A stretch of DNA of 64,000 nucleotides from RYN-230 sp963782185 (GTDB lineage: Bacteria; Actinomycetota; Actinomycetes; Streptosporangiales; Streptosporangiaceae): assembly GCA_963782185.1 (NCBI GenBank), contig CAWAJB010000024.1:62001-126000 (forward strand), in the 5' to 3' direction. Below are positions 9,627 to 22,126 of this stretch, piece after piece. The notes below the pieces were generated by a model, which was not told the origin of the DNA, did no database searches, and saw nothing but the letters and a program-made list of their open reading frames with translations. The translations under genes were made by a program, and so were the position numbers. Every line of letters begins with the position of its first letter. Position 1 is the first letter of the stretch.

Positions 9627-10172
9627 GTGAACTCACCGGACCCGGGGCGCAGGCGGCGGCCCCTCTGGCGCTGGGCCGTGGACCTGGTGCTGATCGCGGC
9701 GGCCGTGGTCTCGGTGGCGCTGGAGCCGGTGTCGATCGCCTGGCACAGCGTCATCGGGCTGGTCTTCGCCGGGTTCGCCGGCCCGCACCTGTGGCACCGG
9801 CGGGCCTGGATCGGCGGGACGCTGCGCCGCCTGCGGCAGCGCCGCCCGCTGCCCCGGGCGCTGCGGTGGAGCCTGTCCCAGGCCAGCCTGCTGCTCGTGC
9901 TCACGGTGATCGTCACCGCGTCGGGGCTGTGGGACTGGCTGGACGGCCGCACGACGATCCGCTGGCACGCGATCTCCAGCGTCATCCTCCTGGCGGTGCT
10001 CGTCCGGCACACCTGGACCCGGCGGCGCCGGCTCCTGCGGCCGGGCCGCCCGGGCCGCCCGGCCGGGCCCGTCAGGCCAGCCGGCCGTTGGCGCGCAGCC
10101 TGGCCAGCGCGTTCACGGTCATCGCGCCGCGCCACTCGGCCGCGGTCACCGGGGACCAGGCCAGCCAGTTGA
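9627..10172 (+). CDS. Small four-helix membrane protein resembling DUF4405, possible heme binder
   Basis: 181 residues from the GTG at 9627. Hydrophobic segments cover about 17-37, 38-56, 83-101 and 113-128. Helices two and four each hold two histidines 14 residues apart (H40/H54 and H114/H128), within AWHSVIGLVFAGFAGPHLWH and RWHAISSVILLAVLVRH. This bis-histidine layout is typical of DUF4405/cytochrome-b-like proteins that hold hemes between helices. The C-terminal third is basic and Pro/Arg-rich. The last 101 bp overlap the convergent gene ending at 10072, so the final ~33 residues may be an artefact of read-through in a stop-poor strand. Function is not known; a membrane electron-transfer role is inference. 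Confidence 0.6.
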   Translation: MNSPDPGRRRRPLWRWAVDLVLIAAAVVSVALEPVSIAWHSVIGLVFAGFAGPHLWHRRAWIGGTLRRLRQRRPLPRALRWSLSQASLLLVLTVIVTASGLWDWLDGRTTIRWHAISSVILLAVLVRHTWTRRRRLLRPGRPGRPAGPVRPAGRWRAAWPARSRSSRRATRPRSPGTRPAS

Positions 10173-10947
10173 ACGTCCAGCCCCCGTCGTCGCGCTGGCC
10201 GCGGGCCAGGTGGTCCAGGCAGGCCGCGATCACCGCGGGCTCGAACAGGCGCCGGGCCAGCGATCCCGGCCGGGGCGCGAAGTCCAGCGGGGTGTGGATC
10301 TCGCCGGGCGCCGCGGGGTCCAGCGTCACCACGTCCGGGCTGGTGATCAGCGGCGCGAGCTGATCCATCGTCGTGGCCGCCCGGCCGGTGTCGGGCACGT
10401 GATCGAGGAAATGGGCCACCGCGCGCAGGTCGTAGGGGCCGGCCTTCTCCAGCTGGCCTATCCGGGCCCACATCAGCCCGGTCGCGCGGTCCAGCCAGGG
10501 ATGGCGGACGCCGCGGCTGTGCAACGTCCCGGCCAGCAGCCCGGTGGTGATGAGGGACGCCGGGTTGCCTTCTTCCGGCACCAGCCAGGGCGCGTGCGGC
10601 CATCCGCCAATATCGTCCGCAACGAAGACCGCGCCCCCCTCACCGGGTGCGTTGGCCTCGAGCCATCCGAGGGCTCCCCGGACGAGGGTGTCGTCCCAGG
10701 CGTCCGCCTCGTCCATGATTTCCAGGGCGAGCTCGATGGCCAGCGGCTGGCTGCCCGGGCCGCGGCTATCGGGCTCCAGCGCGTGGCCGAACCCGCCGTC
10801 CGGGTTGCGGTAGGCGGCGACGGCGTCGCGCACCGGCCCGGCCTGCCCGCCGGCGAACAGCCGCTCGAACCGGCGCTGGTCCAGGACCCGGCCGGTGGCC
10901 GCGAGGAACTGCCGCGCTGCGTCGATGTCGATGTCAGATGAGGTCAT
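10072..10947 (-). CDS. Prenyltransferase/squalene-oxidase repeat-like (alpha-alpha toroid) protein
   Basis: 291 residues from the ATG at 10947. An ATG three codons upstream (10956) overlaps its own AGGA, so the inner start has better spacing. Repeats typical of alpha/alpha-toroid proteins are visible: YRNPDGGFGHALEPD near residue 50 and RGQRDDGGWTFNWLAW near 260, both with the D-G-G-[FW] turn of terpene-cyclase/prenyltransferase QW-like repeats. No DxDD or DxxD catalytic cluster of a terpene cyclase is obvious. There is no signal peptide, so it is probably cytosolic. It is convergent with the small membrane protein at 9627-10172. I do not know the substrate. Confidence 0.7.
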   Translation of the reverse strand: MTSSDIDIDAARQFLAATGRVLDQRRFERLFAGGQAGPVRDAVAAYRNPDGGFGHALEPDSRGPGSQPLAIELALEIMDEADAWDDTLVRGALGWLEANAPGEGGAVFVADDIGGWPHAPWLVPEEGNPASLITTGLLAGTLHSRGVRHPWLDRATGLMWARIGQLEKAGPYDLRAVAHFLDHVPDTGRAATTMDQLAPLITSPDVVTLDPAAPGEIHTPLDFAPRPGSLARRLFEPAVIAACLDHLARGQRDDGGWTFNWLAWSPVTAAEWRGAMTVNALARLRANGRLA

Positions 10948-11052
10948 GGCGTCCATCCTGGCGCCCGGGCCGGCTGCGTGTCTTGAATGAATCGGTCACG
11001 CGGGCCGGGCGGCAGCGTGGAGGGCCTGGGCAGCGCGTGCCAGACTCGTGGC

Positions 11053-11838
11053 ATGGACTGGTCGCCGGGCTACCGGGAGTACGCCCCTCCCGCGGCCCTC
11101 GTCCGCGCCGTGTCCTGCGTGTGGCTGTCGGTGACCCCGGCCGCGGGTGCGCCGCCCACCCGGGTCCTGCCCGACGCCTGCACCGACCTCATCTGGCGCG
11201 CTGGCAGCGGGGTGTCCCTGGCCGGGCCCGACACCGGGCCGGTGCTGGTCCCGTCGGTGCCCGGCTCGGTGATGGCGGGGGTCCGGTTCCGGCCCGGGGC
11301 CGGCGGCCCGGCCCTGGGCCTGCCGCTCAGTGCCCTGCTCGACCAGCAGCTGAGTCCCGGGGCCCTGCGCAGCGGTCTGCCGGGCGGCCGGGGCGCGGCC
11401 CTGGCCGCCCGGGTGCACGGCGGGCTGGCGCCCGCTGACGCGGTGCACCGCCTGGTCCGGCTGGCGGGGGAGATGGTGAGCGGTGCGCCGCCGGACCCCC
11501 TGGTCGCGGCGGCCGCCCGGCAGCTGGCCCGGCCCGGGGCAGAGGCCGGCGGGGTCGTGCAGGTCAGTAGCGTGGCCCGGGACCTGGGTATCAGCGAACG
11601 GCAGCTGCATCGCAGGTGCGTGGCCGCGGTCGGCTACGGCCCGGTGCTGCTGCGCCGTGTGCTGCGCTTCCGCCAGTTCGTGTCCAGGATCGACGCGGGC
11701 GCGGCCTGCGGTGACCTGGGCGTGCTCGCCGCCGAGGCTGGCTATGCCGACCAGGCGCACCTGACCCGGGAGAGCCGGGACCTGGCGGGCCTGCCCCCGG
11801 CCGCCCTGGCACGGCTCCGGCGCGCCCCGGCCAGCTGA
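11053..11838 (+). CDS. AraC-family transcriptional regulator
   Basis: 261 residues from the ATG at 11053. The N-terminal ~140 residues (GYREYAPPAALVRAVSCVW, then PDACTDLIW) match the DUF6597-type sensor domain often fused to AraC helix-turn-helix regions. The C-terminal AraC domain holds SSVARDLGISERQLHRRC as first helix-turn-helix and LGVLAAEAGYADQAHLTRES as the second, with the usual Y-x-D-Q-[AS]-H-[LF]-x-R pattern. It probably binds DNA as a one-component regulator of an unknown ligand response. It is divergent from the toroid protein at 10072-10947, which is a candidate target by position only. Confidence 0.85.
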   Translation: MDWSPGYREYAPPAALVRAVSCVWLSVTPAAGAPPTRVLPDACTDLIWRAGSGVSLAGPDTGPVLVPSVPGSVMAGVRFRPGAGGPALGLPLSALLDQQLSPGALRSGLPGGRGAALAARVHGGLAPADAVHRLVRLAGEMVSGAPPDPLVAAAARQLARPGAEAGGVVQVSSVARDLGISERQLHRRCVAAVGYGPVLLRRVLRFRQFVSRIDAGAACGDLGVLAAEAGYADQAHLTRESRDLAGLPPAALARLRRAPAS

Positions 11839-11905
11839 CCCCGGCCAGCAGCCCCGGCCGGCTGACCCCGCCCGGCCGCCCCCCGGCGCGCCGCCCCCGG
11901 TCTGA

Positions 11906-11949
11906 TCGTGGACGTAAATGGCTGCCCCCGCAGCCATTTACGTCCACGA
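11906..11949. terminator. Perfect 20-bp-arm palindrome between convergent genes
   Basis: TCGTGGACGTAAATGGCTGC at 11906-11925, loop CCCC, then its exact complement at 11930-11949. It lies between the AraC gene (plus, ends 11838) and the vapC remnant (minus, ends 11973), so a bidirectional terminator is the simplest reading. Its length, perfection and A/T-containing arms are unusual among the G/C-only hairpins elsewhere here, and a palindromic repeat element is possible. The rest of the 11839-11972 gap shows nothing else. Confidence 0.6.
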
Positions 11950-11972
11950 ACCAGCCGGGCGTGTTCGGGCGG

Positions 11973-12219
11973 TCAGGCCACTGCGGGCGGCGTCTCGAAG
12001 CCGCAACGAGGTCCCGGTGCCCGCGCCAGCCCGAGGTCAAGGGTCGCGACCTTTGACCCGAGCGACTCGGCGAGCGCGACGTGCCAGGCGTCGTAGCAGG
12101 TCACGTTGTCGCGCAGCTCCCATGTCCGGGCGGCGAACGGCGCGTAGGGGAAAGAGTTCTACCCGCAGGTCGAGCAGGTCGGCATAGGCCATGGAGGCGG
12201 CGTCAGCGGAAATGTCGCC
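11973..12219 (-). pseudogene. VapC-type PIN-domain toxin remnant, N-terminally truncated and frameshifted
   Basis: Reading the minus strand from about 12219 gives GDISADAASMAYADLLDLRV, then ELFP. After a one-base shift at the four-G run 12147-12150 it continues YAPFAARTWELRDNVTCYDA and WHVALAESLGSKVATLD, ending in ARAPGPRCGFETPPAVA and a stop at 11973. This is the C-terminal half of a PIN ribonuclease toxin; the acidic YDAWHVALAE and TLD positions are present. The N-terminal ~50 residues with the first acidic residue are missing, and no vapB antitoxin is present. One base fewer in the run would restore the fragment's frame but not a whole toxin. Between 12220 and 12310 I see nothing. Confidence 0.75.
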
Positions 12220-12310
12220 CGCCGTCGCCGGCTCGCATGGCTGTACGACATACTGAAGGCCGAGGCGCCCCCCGCGCCTCGGCAGACCTGGCGAGGAAGG
12301 CGATCCAGAC

Positions 12311-12589
12311 ATGGACCTGACCGGCGCCCCGTGGCGCAAGTCCTCCTACAGCGGAGGCAACGGCGGTGCCTGCGTGGAGGTGGCGGTCGTGCCCGGCTCC
12401 AAGGAGGGCAGCGACTACGTCATCACCATGCGTGACTCCAAGGACCCCGACGGGCCCGTGCTGACCTTCACCCCGGACGAGTGGAAGGCGTTCACCCTGG
12501 GCGTCCAGGACGGCGAGTTCGACGTCGAGGACGACAGCCCCGGGGAGAGTGGCCAGCCCATGCCGGAGGCTGACCGCCCGGGCGGGTAG
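12311..12589 (+). CDS. DUF397 domain protein
   Basis: 92 residues, ATG at 12311, with GCGAGGAAGG upstream as a likely ribosome site. The signature WRKSSYSGGNGGACVEVAVV and then the MRDSKDPDGPVLTFTPDEW segment define DUF397, a small actinomycete family. Members usually sit next to an Scr1-type XRE helix-turn-helix regulator and act with it in development or antibiotic control. No such partner is present, so this is an orphan copy. The last ~25 residues are acidic and Pro/Gly-rich and lie outside the domain. The flanking vapC remnant suggests a degraded small-gene region. Confidence 0.85.
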   Translation: MDLTGAPWRKSSYSGGNGGACVEVAVVPGSKEGSDYVITMRDSKDPDGPVLTFTPDEWKAFTLGVQDGEFDVEDDSPGESGQPMPEADRPGG

Positions 12590-12613
12590 ACCGTCCGGTA
12601 CGAGCGGTAAGGG

Positions 12614-13993
12614 CTACGCGGCGGGGTGACCGCCGGGTCCGCTGGCCGGGCTGGCGGGATGCGGCTCCGGGTGGCCGGGCGCAGCCGGTCCCGGGTCGCC
12701 GGCCGCCGCGGGCGTCGGGGCGAGGCGCGCCGAGAGGACGTAGGCCACCACGACGGCCACGATGACCAGCGGCATGACGGCCAGGCCGTCCGAGGCCAGC
12801 AGCAGGGACGCCAGCAGGACCGAGGTCAGCGGCAGCCGGAGCATCACCACGGACATCGCGCCGATGCCCATGGCCACGCCCGCGACCAGCGGCAGCCCCG
12901 GCAGGTGCGACAGCGCGACGCCGCCCACCCCGCCGAGGAACAGGGCCGGGAACGTCGGGCCGCCGCGGAAACTGCTCAGCGAGATGCCGTAGGCGAGTCC
13001 CTTGCAGGCCAGGAGCAGCAGCAACGCCCCAACGGTGTAGCTGGCGCTGTGTGAGATGAACGGGCCGAGTTGTGACTGCCCGGAGAACAGTACCTCTTCC
13101 GAGCCCTTGCCGGTCGCGGCCGCGAACGCGATGGCCAGCCCCGCGACGGCCAGGCCCACGAGCGGGGTGATCAGCAGGATGCGCCGCTCCACATGCGGCC
13201 GCAGGAGCAGGCCCAGCCAGCGGATGGCGCTGCCGAACGGAACGGCCAGCACGCCGATGACCAGCGCCCAGCCGAACTCGGCCGCCGTAGGCGATCCGAA
13301 GTGGGGCAGGCCGGGAATGGCCAGCGAGAACGTGCCCAGTCCCGTCCACGCGTCGAGCCCGATGAATACGAGGGAACCGATGCCCGCGGCCAGCAGGCCG
13401 GGGATCAGCACGAGCTCCATCATGGCCCCGCCCAGCCCGGTGGCCTCCATCAGCAGGAAGGCCCCGGTCAGGGGGGAGCCGAGCAGGGTGGCGATGGCGG
13501 CGAAGCTGCCGGCCGCCGCGACCACGGTCTGGGTGCGGGCCGGGGCGTCCCGCTTGGCCAGCCGGACGGCGACTACGCCGAGCCCGCCGCCGAGGGCGAT
13601 CAGCGGGGCCTCGGGGCCGAGGACCACGCCCAGGCTCAGGGTCGCGAAGGCGGCGAGGACGATGCCGGGAAGCTCGATGGGGGGCGCCGGCCCGCCGCCC
13701 ATCTTGAACCCGTCGGCAGGGGAGTGGCCGCCCGTCCCGGGCAGGTACCGGAGGGTGAGGGCGACCAGCACTCCTGCCACCACCAGCGGCAGGAGGGGCC
13801 ACCACAGCGGCTCACCGTGGAAGCCGAGGCCCTTGGGCAGGTCGGTGAAGACCCAGCCCTGCATCTTGGCGACCAGGGCGAGAAAGAAGTAGGCCACCGC
13901 CGAGATGGGCGCGCCGATGATCGCGGCCAGCACCAGCAGGGCGACGTAGCTGCGCGACCGCAGCAGCGCCAGCGGGTCGGATGGCATGGTCAC
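12614..13993 (-). CDS. ClC-family chloride channel or H+/Cl- antiporter
   Basis: 459 residues, ten or more hydrophobic helices. Family motifs, somewhat divergent: GTGGHSP at 86-92 in place of GSGIP, GPEAPLI near 126-132 with the gating glutamate E128 (usual form GREGP), and SSFRGGPTFPAL as the third anion-binding motif. The gating glutamate suggests a coupled or fast-gated transporter. The GTG start at 13993 has AGGAGG seven bases upstream. The gene follows a GAP-family gene by 31 bp and is probably cotranscribed with it. ClC exchangers support acid resistance together with glutamate decarboxylase in enterobacteria; a gad gene lies 18 kb away. That functional link is inference. Confidence 0.85.
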   Translation of the reverse strand: MTMPSDPLALLRSRSYVALLVLAAIIGAPISAVAYFFLALVAKMQGWVFTDLPKGLGFHGEPLWWPLLPLVVAGVLVALTLRYLPGTGGHSPADGFKMGGGPAPPIELPGIVLAAFATLSLGVVLGPEAPLIALGGGLGVVAVRLAKRDAPARTQTVVAAAGSFAAIATLLGSPLTGAFLLMEATGLGGAMMELVLIPGLLAAGIGSLVFIGLDAWTGLGTFSLAIPGLPHFGSPTAAEFGWALVIGVLAVPFGSAIRWLGLLLRPHVERRILLITPLVGLAVAGLAIAFAAATGKGSEEVLFSGQSQLGPFISHSASYTVGALLLLLACKGLAYGISLSSFRGGPTFPALFLGGVGGVALSHLPGLPLVAGVAMGIGAMSVVMLRLPLTSVLLASLLLASDGLAVMPLVIVAVVVAYVLSARLAPTPAAAGDPGPAAPGHPEPHPASPASGPGGHPAA

Positions 13994-14024
13994 GGCACGT
14001 CCTCCTCAACGGCTTGATCGCCGG

Positions 14025-14669
14025 TCATGTGACGAGCAGGTACAGGCTCTTGCCGGCCAGCCAGAACCCCAGCAGCAGGGAAATCACGATGATCACCTGG
14101 TCCTGATGGGTGTCCAGCCAGGTCCGCAGCTTCTGGATGAGGGCGCCGGCCGCGGCCGGCCGGAAGGCCGCCGACAGCTCCAGGTACAGGAAGCTGGAGG
14201 TGGCCAGCAGGCAGAACAGCAGCAGGACCAGGTATTCCCCGGCGTTCGAGAGCTTGGCCTGGCTGACCGTGGCCGCGCCCGCCGCGACGAGGGTCCACGG
14301 CTGGAGGAAGGCGGCCAGCCCGGCCGCGCTCCACGCCGAGAACCGGTCCAGCCTGGCCATCCAGGCCGGGGTCTTGCGCGGGCGGCCCCGGCGGCGCTCC
14401 TGCCGGACGGCGTAGAGGATCAGCACGACGCCCAGGGCCAGCTTGATGGCCAGGACCGCGGTCAACGGCGCCGTGCTCGGCGCCGGGGGCTTACCCCCGG
14501 TGAGCAGGACCACGGCGGCGATGACCACGACCAGGCAGGCCAGCCAGCCCAGGATGAAGGCCAGGCCTTTGATGGTGCCCCTGTCCGCGCTGAGGATCAG
14601 CAGGAACGCGATGAGCGGGAACGGCTCCAGGGTGATGCCCAGGCCGATGAGGAGCAGGTCAGCAACCAC
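14025..14669 (-). CDS. GAP-family (LysE-like) integral membrane protein
   Basis: 214 residues with about six hydrophobic helices. The layout LGITLEPFPLIAFLLIL ... FILGWLACLVVVIAAVVLL ... AAFLQPWTLVAAGAATV ... LLLGFWLAGKSLYL is that of the GAP (Sap/DUF2910) family, related to LysE exporters and named for a mycobacterial protein helping peptidoglycolipid reach the surface. The substrate is unknown. It lies between the antiporter remnant and the ClC gene on the same strand. The start (GTG 14669) is tentative. A second, distant family member is at 30772-31431. Confidence 0.75.
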   Translation of the reverse strand: MVADLLLIGLGITLEPFPLIAFLLILSADRGTIKGLAFILGWLACLVVVIAAVVLLTGGKPPAPSTAPLTAVLAIKLALGVVLILYAVRQERRRGRPRKTPAWMARLDRFSAWSAAGLAAFLQPWTLVAAGAATVSQAKLSNAGEYLVLLLFCLLATSSFLYLELSAAFRPAAAGALIQKLRTWLDTHQDQVIIVISLLLGFWLAGKSLYLLVT

Positions 14670-14684
14670 CCGGCACAGCTCTCA

Positions 14685-15035
14685 TCATCGACACCGCCCC
14701 TGCACCTGACCATGCATGGCCAGCGGGGGATGCTGCCTCACCCGCGGGGGGTGAGGCAGGCGGCCGGCCGTGCGGACATGGCCCCTGAGTTTCCGCAGGT
14801 TAAGGCCCAGGCCTGCGTCATAGAGGATGACCGCCACGGACAGGGACACCAGCGGCTCGAACGCGGGCCCGAGCAGCCGCTCCGGGTTGACGTCGGACGT
14901 CAGGGCGCCTGCGATAAAGCCGGCCGGCAGCAGCACGATGATGGCCGGAATGCGCAGCCGGCTCGCCAGGACCTGGGCGCCGACCGCCAGCACGAGAATG
15001 AGGCCGACGCCGATCAGGATCTGGTTAGTGGTCAC
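14685..15035 (-). pseudogene. Truncated N-terminal piece of a CPA1 Na+(K+)/H+ antiporter
   Basis: From the GTG at 15035 the frame reads VTTNQILIGVGLILVLAVGA, then RLRIPAIIVLLPAGFIAGAL and VILYDAGLGLNLRKLRGH, the first three helices of a CPA1/NhaP cation-proton antiporter. Such proteins have about 400-600 residues and 10-13 helices. Here homology stops after residue ~87 (about 14775), and the frame ends in about 30 unrelated Pro/His/Arg residues, crossing the hairpin at 14733-14759. The core with the ND or DD ion-binding pair is absent, so it cannot transport. An 81% loss right at a hairpin suggests a deletion junction. Confidence 0.75.
14733..14759. terminator. Hairpin at the antiporter truncation point
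   Basis: CTGCCTCACCC at 14733-14743, loop GCGGG, and the exact complement at 14749-14759 (11 bp). It lies inside the spurious tail of the antiporter remnant. A related hairpin with the same GGGTGAGGC arm occurs at 31595-31619 next to the second GAP gene, suggesting a shared element. Confidence 0.5.
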
Positions 15036-15178
15036 GCCTGTCTCCGGTCGTTCCCGGGCCACCTTTTGTTTCCCCGCCGTTCACAATTCCGTGGCCGGTG
15101 CTGAACCTTAGGCCACGGCAAAGGCACGACCGGGCAAATGCTGCCCTGGTCTCACGGTCCCGGCGGGGGAGAGGGGAG

Positions 15179-15201
15179 TCATCACCCTTATTAGGTGATG
15201 A
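15179..15201. promoter_or_regulatory. Operator-like palindrome upstream of the glucan-enzyme genes
   Basis: Perfect inverted repeat TCATCACC-cttatta-GGTGATGA, 8-bp arms with an A/T-rich 7-bp spacer, in the divergent region between the antiporter remnant and the GH63 gene. It ends 122 bp before the GH63 GTG. The size and spacing suit a dimeric regulator site. A second imperfect pair CCTTTC/GAAAGG follows at about 15207-15228. No regulator gene is adjacent. The rest of the 15036-15323 gap shows no gene. Confidence 0.45.
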
Positions 15202-15323
15202 GCTGGCCTTTCCGAGCGGTTAGAAAGGGTGCGGGATGGATTGCGCATTTCGGAATCACCGCCTGAACCGGGGCCGGGCCGGATGGCGAGTGCTGCGGTG
15301 CATCGAGAAGACAGGGGACGACC

Positions 15324-20174
<4,851 letters not shown>

Positions 20175-20213
20175 AGCCACGTCACCCCCACGCCATGGCC
20201 CCGGGGTTCGCCC

Positions 20214-22092
20214 TTACCCGAAGGTGGCCGCACGGTTAGGTTCCTGATCGGACTCGATCAGCAGCGATACGGCCTCGATCAGGGCCAGGTGCGTGAACGC
20301 CTGCGGGAAATTGCCCATGTGCTCGCCGGTGCTGGTGTCGATCTCCTCCGCGTACAGCTGCAGCGGCCCGGCGAACGACAGCAGCTTCTGGCACAGGGCG
20401 CGTGCGCGCTCCGTTTCACCGATCATGGCCAGCGCACTCACCAGCCAGAAGGAGCAGATGGTGAAGGTCCCTTCCTTGCCCTCGAACCCGGTGTCGGTTC
20501 CCTCGACCTTGTAGCGCAGGACCAGGCCGTCCTCGGTCAGCTCGTCGGCGATGGCCAGCACCGTCGCCCTGATGCGCTTGTCGTCGGGAGGCAGGAATCC
20601 CATGATGGGCAGGAGCAGGAGCGACGCGTCGAGGTCGTCGGTCTCGTCGTGCTGGCGGAACACGCCCCGCTTGGACACGTCCTTGTTCAGGACGTCGGCC
20701 TTGATCTCGTCGGCACCGGCCCGCCAGCGCTTGGCGCGTTCGCCGTCGCCGCGTTCCTCGGCCAGGTCGGCGCCGCGGGAGGCTGCGACCCAGCACATCA
20801 CCTTGGACGCCGTGAAGTGCTTAGGGTCGCCGCGGACCTCCCAGATACCCTGGTCGGGCTCGTGCCAGCGCTGCAGGGCGTCGTCTACGAAGATGGCGAG
20901 CCCTTCCCAGACGGCGGCGACGATCTGGCCGGCGCCGGAGTGGAACTGGACATCCAGCGCGTCCAGGATCATCCCCCACACGTCGTGCTGCTGCTGGTTC
21001 CAGGCCCCGTTGCCGACCCGGACCGGGCGTGCGCCCCGGTAGCCGGACAGGTGGTCGAGGGTGTGCTCGGTCAGGTCGCGTTCCCCGCCGATGCCGTACA
21101 TGATCTGGAGCTCGGGACGGCGGTTGAGGTCGCCCCCGGTGACCGCCTCCAGGATGAAGCCCCAGTACTCGATCGCTTCCCAGTCGAACCCGAGCCGGTA
21201 CAGCGAACGGAGCATGAACGCTGAGTCCCTGATCCAGGTGAAGCGGTAGTCCCAGTTACGGGCCCCGCCCCAGGTTTCCGGCAGTGAGGTGGTCAACGCG
21301 GCCATGATCGCGCCGGTGGGAGCGTAGCTGAGCCCCTTCAGGGTCAGCGCGCTGCGGTCCAGGTAGGTCTTCCATGGATGGTCAGGAATCTTGGCTGAGC
21401 TCAGCCAGTCGCGCCAGAAATCGACCGTGCAGTTCAGCGTGCGCTGCGCCTCGTCCAGGTCAGCCGGCGCGCTGGCCGCCCGCCCAGGACAGCGCGACGA
21501 AAGCCGACTGGCCCTCAGCCAGCGTCGTGCGGCCGTAGCAGCGAGCCCCCAGCACGCCGAGCGGGATAGAGCCTGCCAGGTCGAGATGCACGTCCCCCTC
21601 GGCGGGGGTAATGCTCATAGCGTCGTAGCCGTCGCCCTGGTAGTTCCACTGGCCAGCCGTCCGCCCGTACTCGAACTGCGGGTTGCAGTTCACGACGGCC
21701 TCGACCCGGCCGCTGATGCACGTGGCGATCCGGACCAGCGCGCCGACGGCGCCGAAATCGGCAGGGGCCCGGTGGTAGTCCGGCCGCCGCCCCTCGTGCT
21801 GGACCGGGCCCATGGCCAGGAAGTCCTGCACGACCATCCATCCGGTCGGGGTCTGCCAGGTGGTCTCCAGCACATTGGTGCCCGGTACGTACCGGCGATG
21901 CTGCGGCACGTGCGTATTGCCGGGACCGAACCGGAACAACCCGGCCGAGCGGTCCATCAGCGCCCCGAAGACACTCGGGGAATCCGGCCGGGGCAGGCAC
22001 AGCCACTCGACCGTCCCGTCCGGGGCAACCAGGCAGCTCTGCTCGCAATTCGACAGGAACCCGTAATCGGCAATCGGCGGGAATGTGCTCAT
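20214..22092 (-). pseudogene. GH15 glucoamylase/trehalase-like enzyme, split by a single-base frameshift
   Basis: The N-terminal part (22092 to about 21470) starts MSTFPPIADYGFLSNCEQSC and is the beta-sandwich typical of actinobacterial GH15 proteins. It ends prematurely at 21460 after GRTTLAEGQSAFVALSWAGG. One base over, the reading continues APADLDEAQRTLNCTVDFWR, then the (alpha/alpha)6 barrel with TSLPETWGGARNWDYRFTWI and, near the end, LQLYAEEIDTSTGEHMGNFP, which carries the second catalytic glutamate. Removing one base around 21466-21473 restores about 625 residues, the family norm. A good ribosome site (AAAGGTGA) precedes the ATG, 34 bp after the GMC gene. Substrate could be trehalose or maltosides. 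It converges on glgX. Confidence 0.85.
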
Positions 22093-22126
22093 CGGCGAGT
22101 CACCTTTCGCAGTCGGGATAGGAGCG

